Origin: Palsa-1150 sp036490515
Lineage (GTDB): Bacteria; Myxococcota_A; Polyangia; Polyangiales; Polyangiaceae
NCBI GenBank assembly: GCA_036490515.1
Contig: DASXDU010000004.1
Coordinates: forward strand, 62,001 to 126,000
Direction of reading: 5' to 3'
DNA: 64,000 nucleotides
The first letter of the stretch is position 1. Every line of letters starts with the position of its first letter. This document shows, piece by piece, positions 8,701 through 15,813 of the stretch. The translations under genes and the position numbers were made by a program. The notes below the pieces were generated by a model, which had not been told where the DNA came from, ran no database searches, and was given only the letters and a program-made list of their open reading frames with translations.

Positions 8701-9064
8701 GCTGTTCGGTCGTGCCGCCGCACTGGCTGAAGCCGCCGCCGCCGCAATACGCGGGAAGCTGGCAGGTGCCGCAGTCGAGGACGTTGCCGCAGCCGTCGCT
8801 GTTCTGGCCGCAGGTGTAGCCGAGGCTGGCGCACGTCTTCGGCTTGCAACCGTTGCCACCGCCGCCGTCGCCGCCGTCACCGAAGAAGCTTCCGGTCTCG
8901 TTCCCGCCCCCGGTCGTCCCGTCGTTCGACGTCGAGCCGTCGTCCTGGCCGCCGTCGCGGAAGACGCTCGGGTTGCCCGAGCTGCCGCAGGCGACGACCG
9001 CGGCGGACGTCGTCCAGCCAATCACGAAGACAAAGAACCACCGACCTACGTTACGAACGACCAT
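5711..9064 (-). CDS. Large Cys-rich lipoprotein with 6 + 6 tandem repeats flanking a central domain
   Basis: This encodes 1,117 residues from the ATG at 9064, which has GGAGGAG eight bases upstream; a TTG at 9082 is a weaker start. The lipoprotein signal ends in VVACGSSG. Six 56-residue repeats occupy residues 73-408, each with the pattern C-x4-C-x6-CG-x4-GDGCG-x3-CGxC-x3-YCGGGG. A carboxypeptidase-regulatory-like beta-sandwich (TTLSGFVYDPANHLPVYNA) follows at about 415-510. Next comes a domain with DVALFPCQGGAG and AFMTHFHYD, then six 51-residue repeats at about 813-1117. Both repeat blocks are disulfide-rich and probably extracellular. The middle domain resembles uncharacterised myxobacterial surface proteins; some pipelines misname this group after an unrelated biosynthetic enzyme. 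Confidence 0.85.
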   Translation of the reverse strand: MVVRNVGRWFFVFVIGWTTSAAVVACGSSGNPSVFRDGGQDDGSTSNDGTTGGGNETGSFFGDGGDGGGGNGCKPKTCASLGYTCGQNSDGCGNVLDCGTCQLPAYCGGGGFSQCGGTTEQQPDGAAVCTPTTCQALGFTCGPAGDGCGGTLDCGTCNSPQYCGGGGFAQCGGNNGLQPDGGTPCNPETCASLAYTCGAAGDGCGNVLQCGSCTAPEYCGGGGFNQCGGNSGVLPDGGVICTPTTCSKLGYDCGVAGDGCGNALTCGTCVAPQYCGGGGFDKCGGDTGLAPDGSVLCTPETCKSQGYTCGLAGDGCGGTLSCGTCTDPQYCGGGGANKCGGNNGLSPDGGVTCTPKTCAQLGYNCGPAGDGCGNLLQCGTCTSPQYCGGGGYEVCGPTSVGTCPGGGSTTLSGFVYDPANHLPVYNALVYAPVGAVQTPTTGVSAGTCGCTSPPAYASGYTGIDGSFKLTGVPSGTSVTIVVQLGKWQRAFTENITACQGNTLASHLTLPSTSAQGNIPRFAIDTGGVDAMECVLLKMGIAQSEFGDPNLNGSGIPQATQRIHLYEGQIVAGGAVIDGKTPPEADLTETLATLESYDVALFPCQGGAGAYDKANGYPNTLGNLVSYTTIGGRAFMTHFHYDMLDGNGSFSGTANWNLNANDWGNYYGDTKYNADIQQTGFPTGVELADWLNQPVVYGGTLGVIPVGVIRQDFNSVNSPSQLWLYTAKDTPNGPPANVPIHYTFDTPFNQSPTCGRVVYSDFHVESQPTNTDFTGDTFPNECPGGTAPSSMTPQEELLEFMLFDLTSCVSPPTCTPSTCAQLGYDCGQQGDGCGGTLNCGACTAPDTCGGGGKPGVCGYPDAGSCAPQTCAQQKINCGPAGDGCGKEIQCGNCTPPQTCGGGGVAGQCGFPDGGSCAPKTCTDQNIDCGPAGDGCGNEIQCGPCTSPQTCGGGGVSGQCGFPDGGACKPETCSQQSITCGPAGDGCGNEIQCGTCTPPQTCGGGGTAGQCGAPDAGSCTPRSCAQQNIGCGPAGDGCGNELQCGPCTAPQTCGGGGVSGQCGVLDSGTCAPETCQSQGIQCGPAGDGCGNLIQCGTCTAPQTCGGGGTPGQCGGGGVQ
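5714..6628 (-). repeat. Coding tandem repeat, six units of 153 bp
   Basis: The DNA encoding the C-terminal Cys-rich repeats has six in-frame units of 51 codons. GGCGGCGGCG-type (CGGGG) runs and the GDGCGNE segment are the most conserved parts at nucleotide level. The units sit head to tail with no unique spacers, so this is not a CRISPR array. Confidence 0.9.
7841..8848 (-). repeat. Coding tandem repeat, six units of 168 bp
   Basis: The DNA encoding the N-terminal Cys-rich repeats has six in-frame units of 56 codons. Each unit ends in a variable Pro-Asp-Gly linker absent from the 51-codon units at the other end of the gene. The two blocks are related but have different unit lengths. Confidence 0.9.
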
Positions 9065-9261
9065 CGGGCGCGCTCCTCCCAACCTAACCTTTCATGTTGC
9101 GTGAAGCGCGCGCCCAGAGCAATGGCGAATGGTGAAGCCTTCCGGTCGGCTGACGCTCGATGCGATGCGCGACTGCAAGCGCGACGCTCGCGCACGCGCC
9201 CGCGCACTGGCACCGACACGGCATGACGTGCTCGCGGCCTTCGCTGCCTCGCCACGCCGCT

Positions 9262-9293
9262 GGCTAGGTGGCTAGGTGGCTAGGTGGCTAGGT
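9262..9293. repeat. Short tandem repeat, GGCTAGGT x4
   Basis: Four perfect octamers lie in the gap between the lipoprotein gene ending at 9320 and the start of the large Cys-rich gene at 9064. This is about 200 bp upstream of the latter on the minus strand. A degenerate continuation (ggctacgcggctgcg) follows. Confidence 0.9.
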
Positions 9294-9319
9294 GGCTACG
9301 CGGCTGCGTTGCTGCGTGG

Positions 9320-9982
9320 CTACTGGTCGCCGGCTGCTGCGGCGCTGCACGTCAGCGTGACGGGTATCTCGAGACCGTCGCAGGGACTGCCGCCCGCCGG
9401 TGCGCCGGTGCTCGTGCCCGCGCCGGCCGCCCCTGCCAGCCCCGAGAACGACAGGAAGACCGTGCTTCCGTCCATCGTGAGCGCGCCCGACGCGACCTCG
9501 AGCGGAAGGTCGAGCGGCTGCTGGGCGGACGGCCCGAGGGGCACGAAGCAGTCGATGGTCACGGTCTGACCGGGGGACGCCGGGACGGCCGACGCTTCCG
9601 TCGTCACGACGAACTCGAGCGACCCCTGGACGAACGTGTCGCCCGTGTATGCGGCCGTGACGACCCACCCCGACTGGGTGATCGTCAGCGTGCCGTTGCC
9701 GCCGCCGACGCTCTCGAAGTTCGTGCCCTGGAAGGAGCCGCTCGCGTTCATGCTCGAGCTGCAGGCGTAGACGCCGGCGGGAAACTCCGGCGGCGCATCC
9801 GACTCGCCGGCCGTGGACGACCCGGCGCCGCCGTCGGGTGCTCCGCCGCGGTCGCTGCCGCCGCCGCCACCGCCACCGCAGGCGGCGGAACACGCGATCG
9901 CGCCGAGGAAGGCCACTACCCTGGCCGCCCTGGCCGCCCTGGCCGCCCTGGCCGCGACGCGGCCGACCCGCGCGCGCGTCAT
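9320..9982 (-). CDS. Lipoprotein of unknown function
   Basis: This encodes 220 residues. The n-region of the signal peptide is an Ala-Ala-Arg tandem repeat, followed by VVAFLGAIACSAACGGGG, whose lipobox Cys is close to residue 35. The mature part is a compact beta-rich domain with few cysteines. The start ATG overlaps the preceding gene's stop as ATGA, so the pair is co-translated. No family was recognised. The similar layout of the upstream gene (lipobox, Gly/Ala linker, domain of about 150 residues ending in a Cys-containing strand) suggests that the two proteins act together. Confidence 0.65.
   Translation of the reverse strand: MTRARVGRVAARAARAARAARVVAFLGAIACSAACGGGGGGGSDRGGAPDGGAGSSTAGESDAPPEFPAGVYACSSSMNASGSFQGTNFESVGGGNGTLTITQSGWVVTAAYTGDTFVQGSLEFVVTTEASAVPASPGQTVTIDCFVPLGPSAQQPLDLPLEVASGALTMDGSTVFLSFSGLAGAAGAGTSTGAPAGGSPCDGLEIPVTLTCSAAAAGDQ
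9921..9956. repeat. 9-bp tandem repeat (CTGGCCGCC x4) in a signal-peptide coding region
   Basis: Four 9-base units encode the Ala-Ala-Arg repeats of the lipoprotein n-region at 9320-9982. A gain or loss of units would stay in frame and change the positive charge ahead of the signal peptide's hydrophobic core. Confidence 0.85.
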
Positions 9983-10617
9983 GGCCCCGTCCTCGCGCAC
10001 GTGATGCTGCCGGCCGCGTGCACCTCGCACGCGGCGTCGACCTCCGGCGTACCGACGACGGAGAGATAGAGCGTCTCCGCGTCGTAGCTGAGCGCGCCCG
10101 ACGTGAGACTGAGCGTGACCGACGTGGGGGCCGGATCGATGGGGAGGCCGCCCTCCGTCACGGCCGGCCCGGACCAGCAAAAGCCCTCCCACGGTATCGG
10201 CTGCCCTGCGGGATCGAGCGCCGCCGAGGTCCCCGAGGTGGGGAGGAACGTCAGCGAGAAGCCGGCGGGCTGGCCGGCGTCTTCCCCGAATACCACCTGG
10301 AGGGCTCCGGACGACGTCCGGGTCAGGGTGACTTCCCCGCCCGCGCCGCTCGCGAAGCCGAAGTCGGAGAAGGTGCAGCTTCCGTAGGTGCCGAGCTCCT
10401 GGTCGGTCCAGCCTGGAGCGGCGGCATCGGGGGCCCCGCTGCCGGAGGCCCCGGACGCCCCGGCTCCGGGCGAAGTCGTCCGGCCGCCGCATGCGGCCCC
10501 GCCCCCCGCCGTCGCGAGGAGGAACGCCGCGACCCACGCCGAGGGGGCACGGCGAGCTCGAAGGAGGGGCGTGAACACGCCGGACATCGCGAGGGCGCTC
10601 AGCAGGCGGCGTGCCAC
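9979..10617 (-). CDS. Lipoprotein of unknown function
   Basis: This encodes 212 residues. The N-terminal signal is basic then hydrophobic (WVAAFLLATAGGGAACGGRT, lipobox Cys about residue 43), followed by a Gly/Ala/Ser linker and a beta-rich domain that includes GSCTFSDFGFASG and ends CEVHAAGSITCAR. It is translationally coupled to the next lipoprotein gene by a 4-base overlap. The 172-bp gap to the divergent gene at 10790 holds the likely promoter and a 7-bp-arm inverted repeat (10701-10707 with 10722-10728). No family was recognised. Confidence 0.65.
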   Translation of the reverse strand: MARRLLSALAMSGVFTPLLRARRAPSAWVAAFLLATAGGGAACGGRTTSPGAGASGASGSGAPDAAAPGWTDQELGTYGSCTFSDFGFASGAGGEVTLTRTSSGALQVVFGEDAGQPAGFSLTFLPTSGTSAALDPAGQPIPWEGFCWSGPAVTEGGLPIDPAPTSVTLSLTSGALSYDAETLYLSVVGTPEVDAACEVHAAGSITCARTGP

Positions 10618-10789
10618 GCCGAAGTGCCCGTAGACTGCCAGGAAGCGTGTGCCACCACGTGCCCGCCGAGGCGCGTGGGTCCCGTCGTCTCACCTTCCCC
10701 CCGGCGGCGACGGGGCCGTGACCGCCGGCTGACGCACGAATGACCTACCCCTGACCCCCGCCGGCAGAGCGCGAGGCTACGCAGGGCGG

Positions 10790-11200
10790 ATGGCGCTCTC
10801 CCGCGACGACCGCACGATCAAGCTGCTCCTCCTGCTCGGAATGTGCGCGGCGACGAGCGTCATGCACTACGCCGACAACATCGTCCGCTTCGTCTCGTAC
10901 CCCGAGCCGCCCTGGCTCGATCCGGCGCGCGTCGACGCCTTCTGGTTCTTCATGACGCCGTTCGGCCTCGCGGCGTACGCACTCTGGCGCCGCGGGTGGA
11001 GGCGAAGCGCCCTCGTCGCGAGCTACGCGTACGCCGCGATGAACCTTCTCGTGCTGGGCCACTACCTCGTCGCCCCTCCCTGGCGTCTGCCCGCGCTCAT
11101 CAACCTCTTCATCGTCCTCGAGGCGGGCGCGGCGATCCTCCTCGTGGCCTTCGCCGTGCGGCTCCAGATCGCAGGGGCGTTCCGGGGTTCGCCGCGATAG
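10790..11200 (+). CDS. Small four-helix membrane protein
   Basis: This encodes 136 residues with four predicted membrane helices: IKLLLLLGMCAATSVMHY, FWFFMTPFGLAAYALW, SALVASYAYAAMNLLVLGHY and LINLFIVLEAGAAILLVAF. There is a conserved-looking HYADNIVRF loop after helix 1. The family is unknown to me; the size and layout resemble DoxX-like or other small integral membrane proteins, but no diagnostic motif is visible. It starts the plus-strand side of a divergent pair with the lipoprotein operon ending upstream. Confidence 0.65.
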   Translation: MALSRDDRTIKLLLLLGMCAATSVMHYADNIVRFVSYPEPPWLDPARVDAFWFFMTPFGLAAYALWRRGWRRSALVASYAYAAMNLLVLGHYLVAPPWRLPALINLFIVLEAGAAILLVAFAVRLQIAGAFRGSPR

Positions 11201-11283
11201 CCCCCGGTGGCGCGCATCTGAAACCGATTGGCGCGCTCGCAAGAGAGCCGGATCGAGGAACGGCGGTTGCAACCCGCGCGCAC

Positions 11284-12066
11284 ATGCCTTCGCTCCCGCG
11301 CTCCTTCCTTCGCGTCATCGCCCCTCTCGTTTCGCCGACCGTGCTCGCGCTCGTCCTGGTCTCTTCGCGCGCCGGCGCCCAGGAAGCGTGGAGCAACCCC
11401 GCGGGCGACGAGCCCGCGCTCGCGATGCCTCCGCCGCCGGTGGACGTTTCGGACGACGCCCGGCATGACACGGTCGTCCTGGTCCATATCGACGCGCCGG
11501 AGGCCGTCGCGCTCCAGCGCCAGGATGCGCGCGGCAAATGGGCGCCTGTCTGCACGTCGCCCTGCGACCGGCCGCTCGCCGAGCACCGGAGCTATCGCGT
11601 GGCGGGAGCCGGCGTCCGCCCGTCGGCGATGTTCTCGCTGAGCGGGCACGGAGACCGCGTCGTGCTCGCCGTGAATCCGTCGGCGAGCGGCTGGGTCGCG
11701 GCGGGGGCCGTGGCGGCCGGCGTCGGAGGCGCGAGCATCGCGACGGGCGCGTTCATCACCCTCGTCATAGCTCCCCTCGAGGGGCTGGCGAACGCGTTCG
11801 GGCCGCGCGCGGCGCCGGGGTCGTCGGGGTCGGCGGAGTCGTCCGCGTCCTCGGCGGGAGTCGTGACGATGGTCGGCGGCGGCGTGCTCCTCGTCGCCGG
11901 GCTCGTGACCTTGCTCGCCGACCCGTCGACCGACGTGACCCTGCGCGACGGCGCCACGGTGTCCCGCGTGTCGCTGCCGCCGTCGCCGCAGCCGCCGCAG
12001 CCGCCGCCGCCGGAGGTCCACCTCCCGCGCGCCGCCACGCTCTCGCTCTTCACCGCGCGGTTCTGA
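11284..12066 (+). CDS. Secreted protein with two Gly-rich membrane-like segments
   Basis: This encodes 260 residues. A signal peptide (hydrophobic stretch ending SSRAGAQEAW) is followed by a short domain with VVLVHIDAPEAVALQRQD and two cysteines in a VCTSPCDRPL loop, which could be a disulfide. Two Gly/Ala-rich hydrophobic segments (GWVAAGAVAAGVGG and VVTMVGGGVLLVAGLVTLLA) and a Pro-rich tail complete it. This architecture recurs in myxobacterial proteins with PEGA-like N-terminal parts. Its 3' end overlaps the convergent MFS gene by 17 bp. The function is not known. Confidence 0.6.
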   Translation: MPSLPRSFLRVIAPLVSPTVLALVLVSSRAGAQEAWSNPAGDEPALAMPPPPVDVSDDARHDTVVLVHIDAPEAVALQRQDARGKWAPVCTSPCDRPLAEHRSYRVAGAGVRPSAMFSLSGHGDRVVLAVNPSASGWVAAGAVAAGVGGASIATGAFITLVIAPLEGLANAFGPRAAPGSSGSAESSASSAGVVTMVGGGVLLVAGLVTLLADPSTDVTLRDGATVSRVSLPPSPQPPQPPPPEVHLPRAATLSLFTARF

Positions 12067-13591
12067 TTCGCGAAGGCGCCGTCTTCGCGTCCTTCACGAG
12101 GAGCCCCGCCAGGAGCGCACCCGCGCCCGCGAGCGCTGCGCACACGAACGAGATCTCGCGGAACGCGGCCACGTAGGCGTCGGAGAACGCCCGACGGACC
12201 TCCTGCCGGAGCGCGGGATCGACCACGGACGACAGGTCGGCTCCGGCGAGCTTCGTTCGCTCGACGTTCACCACGCCCGATATCTCCGGCGGCAGCGCGA
12301 TGCCGTGCAGACGTGCGTCGAGGGCGGCGTCGAACCGGTGCGTCAGAAGAACCCCGAGTGCGGCGATCGCGAGCAGGCCCGCGCCCCTCGCGACGGCGTT
12401 GTTGATCCCGGAGGCCACGCCCGCGTGCCGGCTCTCGACGGCGCCCATGACGGCCGTGGTCAGCGGAGCCACCGTCACCCCCATGCCCGTCCCCATCACC
12501 AGGATGGCCGGAAAGAACGTGCTCCAGTACGACCCTCCCGTGCTCGGTCGCGCCAGGAGCGCGAAGCCCGCGGCGGCGACGAGTGGACCCACGACCAGCA
12601 GCGGTCGCGCTCCGAGCCGCGGGACGAGGGCGCCCACCCCGCGGCTCATGCCGGCCACGAGGAGCACGAACGGCACGAGGGCGCCCCCCGCCGCCGCCGG
12701 CGAGTACCCCTGCACCTGGATGAGATCGAAGGGCAGAAAGAAGAACGCGCCTCCCAGCGCGGCGTAGAGGAGGAGCGTGAGGAGGTTCGTGCCCGAGAAC
12801 GTGCGGGACCGGAAGAGCGACAGATGCACCATCGGCGCCCGCCCGCGCCACTCGACGGCCACGAAGGCGACCAGCACGAGCAGTCCGAGGGCGAGGAGAG
12901 GGACCATCCGCTTTTCGCCCGCGGCACCCGTGGAGTCGACGAGCGCGTAGACCACGAGCCCGAGACCCGCCGTCGCCAGCGCGGCGCCCGGCCAGTCCAT
13001 CGTCGGCGGCGCCTGATCGTCCCGCGTCTCGACCACGTGCCGCCGTGCGAGCACGACCACCGCCGCGGCCAGCGGGAGGTTGAAGAAGAAGAGCCAGCGC
13101 CAGGATGCGTGCGCGACCACCCATCCCCCCGCGACCGGCCCGACGGCGCCGGTGACCGCGCTGAACGCGGACCAGGTGCCGATGGCGGCGCCGCGCGTCT
13201 CCTCGTCGTACGCCGCGCTGATGAGCGAGAGGCTCCCCGGGACCAGAAGCGCCGCGCCGATGCCCTGCACCGCCCGCGCGCCGATGAGGACGACCGGGCC
13301 CGGCGCCAGCCCGCAGACGCCCGAGGCCAGCGCGAAGACGGTGACGCCGGCGACGTACACCCGGCTTCTTCCGAGGCGGTCCCCCAGCGCGCCGCCGACG
13401 AGGACCAGCGCGGCGAGCATCAGCGAGTAGGCCTCCACGACCCACTGCGCCTGCCCGCCGCTCATCGCGAGCTCCCGCTGCATCACCGGCAGCGCCACGG
13501 CGACGACGGTGCCGTCGAGGAAGGCGATGCTCGAGCCGAGGATGGCCACCGCCAGCGTCCAGCGCGGGTCCTTGGGCCGATGGGGAGGCAC
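12050..13591 (-). CDS. MFS drug exporter, DHA2 (EmrB/QacA) type
   Basis: This encodes 513 residues, the usual size for 14-helix DHA2 transporters. The N-terminal helix carries the family motif FLDGTVVAVALPVMQREL. Motif A appears as GALGDRLGRSRVYVAG, and motif C as GAVGPVAGGWVV with the following SWRWLFFFNLPLA. It would export drugs or other hydrophobic compounds in exchange for protons at the inner membrane. It is divergent from the gene at 13630 with only 38 bp between the starts, so the two promoters must overlap. No regulator of TetR or MarR type is adjacent. The substrate cannot be predicted. Confidence 0.9.
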   Translation of the reverse strand: MPPHRPKDPRWTLAVAILGSSIAFLDGTVVAVALPVMQRELAMSGGQAQWVVEAYSLMLAALVLVGGALGDRLGRSRVYVAGVTVFALASGVCGLAPGPVVLIGARAVQGIGAALLVPGSLSLISAAYDEETRGAAIGTWSAFSAVTGAVGPVAGGWVVAHASWRWLFFFNLPLAAAVVVLARRHVVETRDDQAPPTMDWPGAALATAGLGLVVYALVDSTGAAGEKRMVPLLALGLLVLVAFVAVEWRGRAPMVHLSLFRSRTFSGTNLLTLLLYAALGGAFFFLPFDLIQVQGYSPAAAGGALVPFVLLVAGMSRGVGALVPRLGARPLLVVGPLVAAAGFALLARPSTGGSYWSTFFPAILVMGTGMGVTVAPLTTAVMGAVESRHAGVASGINNAVARGAGLLAIAALGVLLTHRFDAALDARLHGIALPPEISGVVNVERTKLAGADLSSVVDPALRQEVRRAFSDAYVAAFREISFVCAALAGAGALLAGLLVKDAKTAPSRIRTAR

Positions 13592-13629
13592 GCCACCCCA
13601 GGCTACCGCGTCGGGATACGATACGCGGC

Positions 13630-14214
13630 GTGGCGCGCGCGGCCGAGCCGGGACGCAAGCACGGGACCGGCCCGGGTCACGTGTCGGGCGTCGTCATCCT
13701 CGATCAGCTGAAGCTCTCGCGGGAGCTCCTCGGCGACGACGTCGTGACGCGCGCGTTCGGCGCGATCTCCGCGGAGCAGCGCGCCGAGCTCGACGAGCTC
13801 CTCCCCGTCTCGTGGTGCAGGCTCACGACGGCGTTCGCGATCCACGAGGCCATCGCCGAGCAGATCGGCCAGGACATCCTGGTGTGGCATCGCACGATCG
13901 TCCGCGTCGGCATCGAGCGCACCCTCAAGACGGTGTGGCGCCTCTTCATGCGACTCACGTCGACCGAGGCGCTCCTCAAGCGAGCGGCGTCCATCTACGG
14001 AAAGAGCTACGACCGCGGCGCGGTCCACGCGGCCCAGCTCCCCGGGGGCGGCGTCGAGGTCGTGCTCACCGAGTGGCCCGACGTCCCCGACTTCGAGCTC
14101 GACGCGATGGCGACGGGGCTCGACGCGATCCTGAAGCTCGGAGGACGAAAGAACACGCACGTCACCGTGGAGCGGCGCCCCGGAGGCGCGCGGCTCGTGG
14201 TGCGCGTGGGGTGA
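13630..14214 (+). CDS. Myxobacterial paralogous-family protein, DUF2378-like
   Basis: This encodes 194 residues from a GTG at 13630. The helix-rich sequence contains LLPVSWCRLTTAFAIHEAIAEQ, which resembles the DUF2378/TIGR02265 family of many copies per myxobacterial genome. The C-terminal part (GGGVEVVLTEWPDVPDFELDAM) looks like the end of a heme-NOB/V4R-like fold. The family assignment is from memory of motifs and is moderate. No signal peptide or membrane segment is seen. It is divergent from the MFS exporter across 38 bp. Confidence 0.6.
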   Translation: MARAAEPGRKHGTGPGHVSGVVILDQLKLSRELLGDDVVTRAFGAISAEQRAELDELLPVSWCRLTTAFAIHEAIAEQIGQDILVWHRTIVRVGIERTLKTVWRLFMRLTSTEALLKRAASIYGKSYDRGAVHAAQLPGGGVEVVLTEWPDVPDFELDAMATGLDAILKLGGRKNTHVTVERRPGGARLVVRVG

Positions 14215-14284
14215 CGGGCTCGCGCCGAGACGCCGGATGAGCGAGGGCTCGCCCTCGCACGGTCGCCGGTCTAGCGTGCCTGCC

Positions 14285-14983
14285 ATGGCTACCTCGAAGA
14301 AGCGCGCCGCCAAGGCTCCCCGGAAGAAGCTCACGCGCGCGACGTCGGCGAAGAGAGGCCCCAAGAAGCCGCTCGCGAAGAGGGCGCCCGCCCGGAAGTC
14401 GCCGGCGAAGAAGGCCCTGACGAAGAAGGCCCTGACGAAGAGGGCGCCTGCGAAGAAGGCGCCAGCGAAGAAGGCGACCGCCAGGAGGAAGCCCGCGAAG
14501 ACTCCGCCGCGGACCAGCGCGGCGCTCGCGAAGGCTCTGCGCGGCCACGTCTTCGACATCCTGCTCGGCGGCGACTGCGCCGGAAAGACGCACGCGAAGG
14601 CCGTGGACGCGGCGCTCGTCAACTTCCGGGCCCTGCTCCCGTCGGCTCTCCTCGAAGCCGAGGGGCACGTATTTCTCTACTACCTCGACTGCAAGGGCAG
14701 CTTCGCGCCGGGCGAGCCCGGGCACGTCGAGATCGCGAGCCCGAAGGACGTCTGGAACCACCTGCAGTTCGGCCCCGACGCCACCGTCGGGCGTCGGGAG
14801 AAGGACGGCACGATCTACGTCTCCCTCGAGTGCAGCTGCGACTGGGAGGAGGAGCACGGCCTCCAGATCGTGCTCGAGGAAGGTCGCCGCGTGAACAAGA
14901 TCGGCCCCTTCGACGGGCACATGACCAACGCCGACGCGTACGCCGACCCGTCGCTCGAGAACGTCGTCTACCGGGCGCACTGA
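14285..14983 (+). CDS. Histone H1-like Lys/Ala tail fused to a DUF6985-like domain
   Basis: This encodes 232 residues from the ATG at 14285; an upstream in-frame ATG at 14237 would add 16 residues. Residues 1-80 are a low-complexity basic tail of KKAPAKKA-type repeats, like the C-terminal tail of eukaryotic histone H1 and bacterial AlgR3/Hc1-type proteins. The rest (about 85-232) contains VFLYYLDCKGSF, CSCDWEEEHGLQIV and IGPFDGHMTNADAY, which match my recollection of DUF6985. The tail presumably binds DNA or another polyanion. The protein is predicted to be cytoplasmic, and its role is unknown. Confidence 0.7.
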   Translation: MATSKKRAAKAPRKKLTRATSAKRGPKKPLAKRAPARKSPAKKALTKKALTKRAPAKKAPAKKATARRKPAKTPPRTSAALAKALRGHVFDILLGGDCAGKTHAKAVDAALVNFRALLPSALLEAEGHVFLYYLDCKGSFAPGEPGHVEIASPKDVWNHLQFGPDATVGRREKDGTIYVSLECSCDWEEEHGLQIVLEEGRRVNKIGPFDGHMTNADAYADPSLENVVYRAH

Positions 14984-15029
14984 GCCACGCTGGCGCTCGG
15001 GCGGGCGCGCGGGTCCGTCCACGAAAGAG

Positions 15030-15671
15030 CTACGACCGCGGCCCGGCTGCTTCCCGCTCCTCGATCCAGCGCGCGATGGTCTCGTCGCCGGGCCCGGCGC
15101 GTTCGCGAAGCGCGGCGGCGACGCGCAGGCGGTCGGCGGCGGGGCGGTTCTGGCTGAGCTTCCGCTTCGTCTCGAACCGGTCGATGCGGATCGAGAACGC
15201 AACGATGCCGCGCCACAGCCCCTCGACGTGCGCCGCGTCGGCGCCGGCCAGCGACCACGGCTCGGGCGCACCTGCTTCGTGGATCTCCGTGAGGTCGGCG
15301 AGCGTGCGGAGCACGTCGTCGCGGCCATCGATGCGCCTCGCGACGCCGTGGGCATGGGTCACCGCGTAGTTCCACGTGGGCACGTTCCTGGCCGGCTTCT
15401 CGTACCAGCGGGGAGACACGTAGCAGTGCGGCCCCGTGAAGACGGCGACGACGGGCAGCGGCTCGGCGAGGAGCGACGCGACCGGGTTCTGCTTCGCCAC
15501 GTGCGCGCGCAGGGTGCCGAGCGGCGTCGGCGCCGGGTCGAGCAGGAAGGGAATGTGCGCGATCTCCACGCCGCCGGGCACGGGCACGACGAGCATGCCG
15601 AAGGGGTTCGCCTCGACGAGGGCGCGCCCGACGGCGGGGTCCTCCTCCGCGAACGAGGCCGGGATGTACAT
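15030..15671 (-). CDS. PaiB-family FMN-binding protein (putative negative transcriptional regulator)
   Basis: This encodes 213 residues, the normal length for PaiB. Family hallmarks are the N-terminal MYIPASFAEEDP, FTGPHCYVSPRWYE, VPTWNYAVTHAHG, and KRKLSQNRPAADR near the C-terminus. PaiB has a split-barrel flavin-reductase-like fold; in Bacillus it was described as a repressor of sporulation and protease genes, though the biochemical role is uncertain. There is no partner PaiA acetyltransferase beside it. The gene is convergent with the H1-tailed gene. Confidence 0.9.
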   Translation of the reverse strand: MYIPASFAEEDPAVGRALVEANPFGMLVVPVPGGVEIAHIPFLLDPAPTPLGTLRAHVAKQNPVASLLAEPLPVVAVFTGPHCYVSPRWYEKPARNVPTWNYAVTHAHGVARRIDGRDDVLRTLADLTEIHEAGAPEPWSLAGADAAHVEGLWRGIVAFSIRIDRFETKRKLSQNRPAADRLRVAAALRERAGPGDETIARWIEEREAAGPRS

Positions 15672-15813
15672 GGCCAGGAGCCTAGCGAAAGCCGTCGGGG
15701 CGTCAGGGCTCGCACTGGGACGGCAGCAAGGACGACCGGCACGGATCGCATGCCCCTCAGACTAGCTCGCGCCGGCCTGACGGATCGCGCCGCAGCGCTG
15801 GCGTCGACCCGAC

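Noticed and set aside
7841..8848. Regular repeats that might be taken for a CRISPR array
   Set aside because: Units of 168 bp are contiguous, in frame and encode a conserved Cys pattern; there are no unique spacers and no cas genes.
5711..9064. Annotation of the large Cys-rich protein as a tryptophan synthase subunit
   Set aside because: No TIM-barrel or synthase motif; the sequence is Cys-rich repeats plus beta domains with a lipoprotein signal.
5261..9226. 1,321-codon plus-strand open frame
   Set aside because: Antisense to the Cys-rich repeat protein; its Ala/Arg repeats mirror the DNA repeat and there is no recognisable domain.
10701..10728. GC-rich hairpin as a terminator
   Set aside because: Located in a divergent promoter region, with 7-bp arms and no T-tract; such pairs are expected by chance in this composition.
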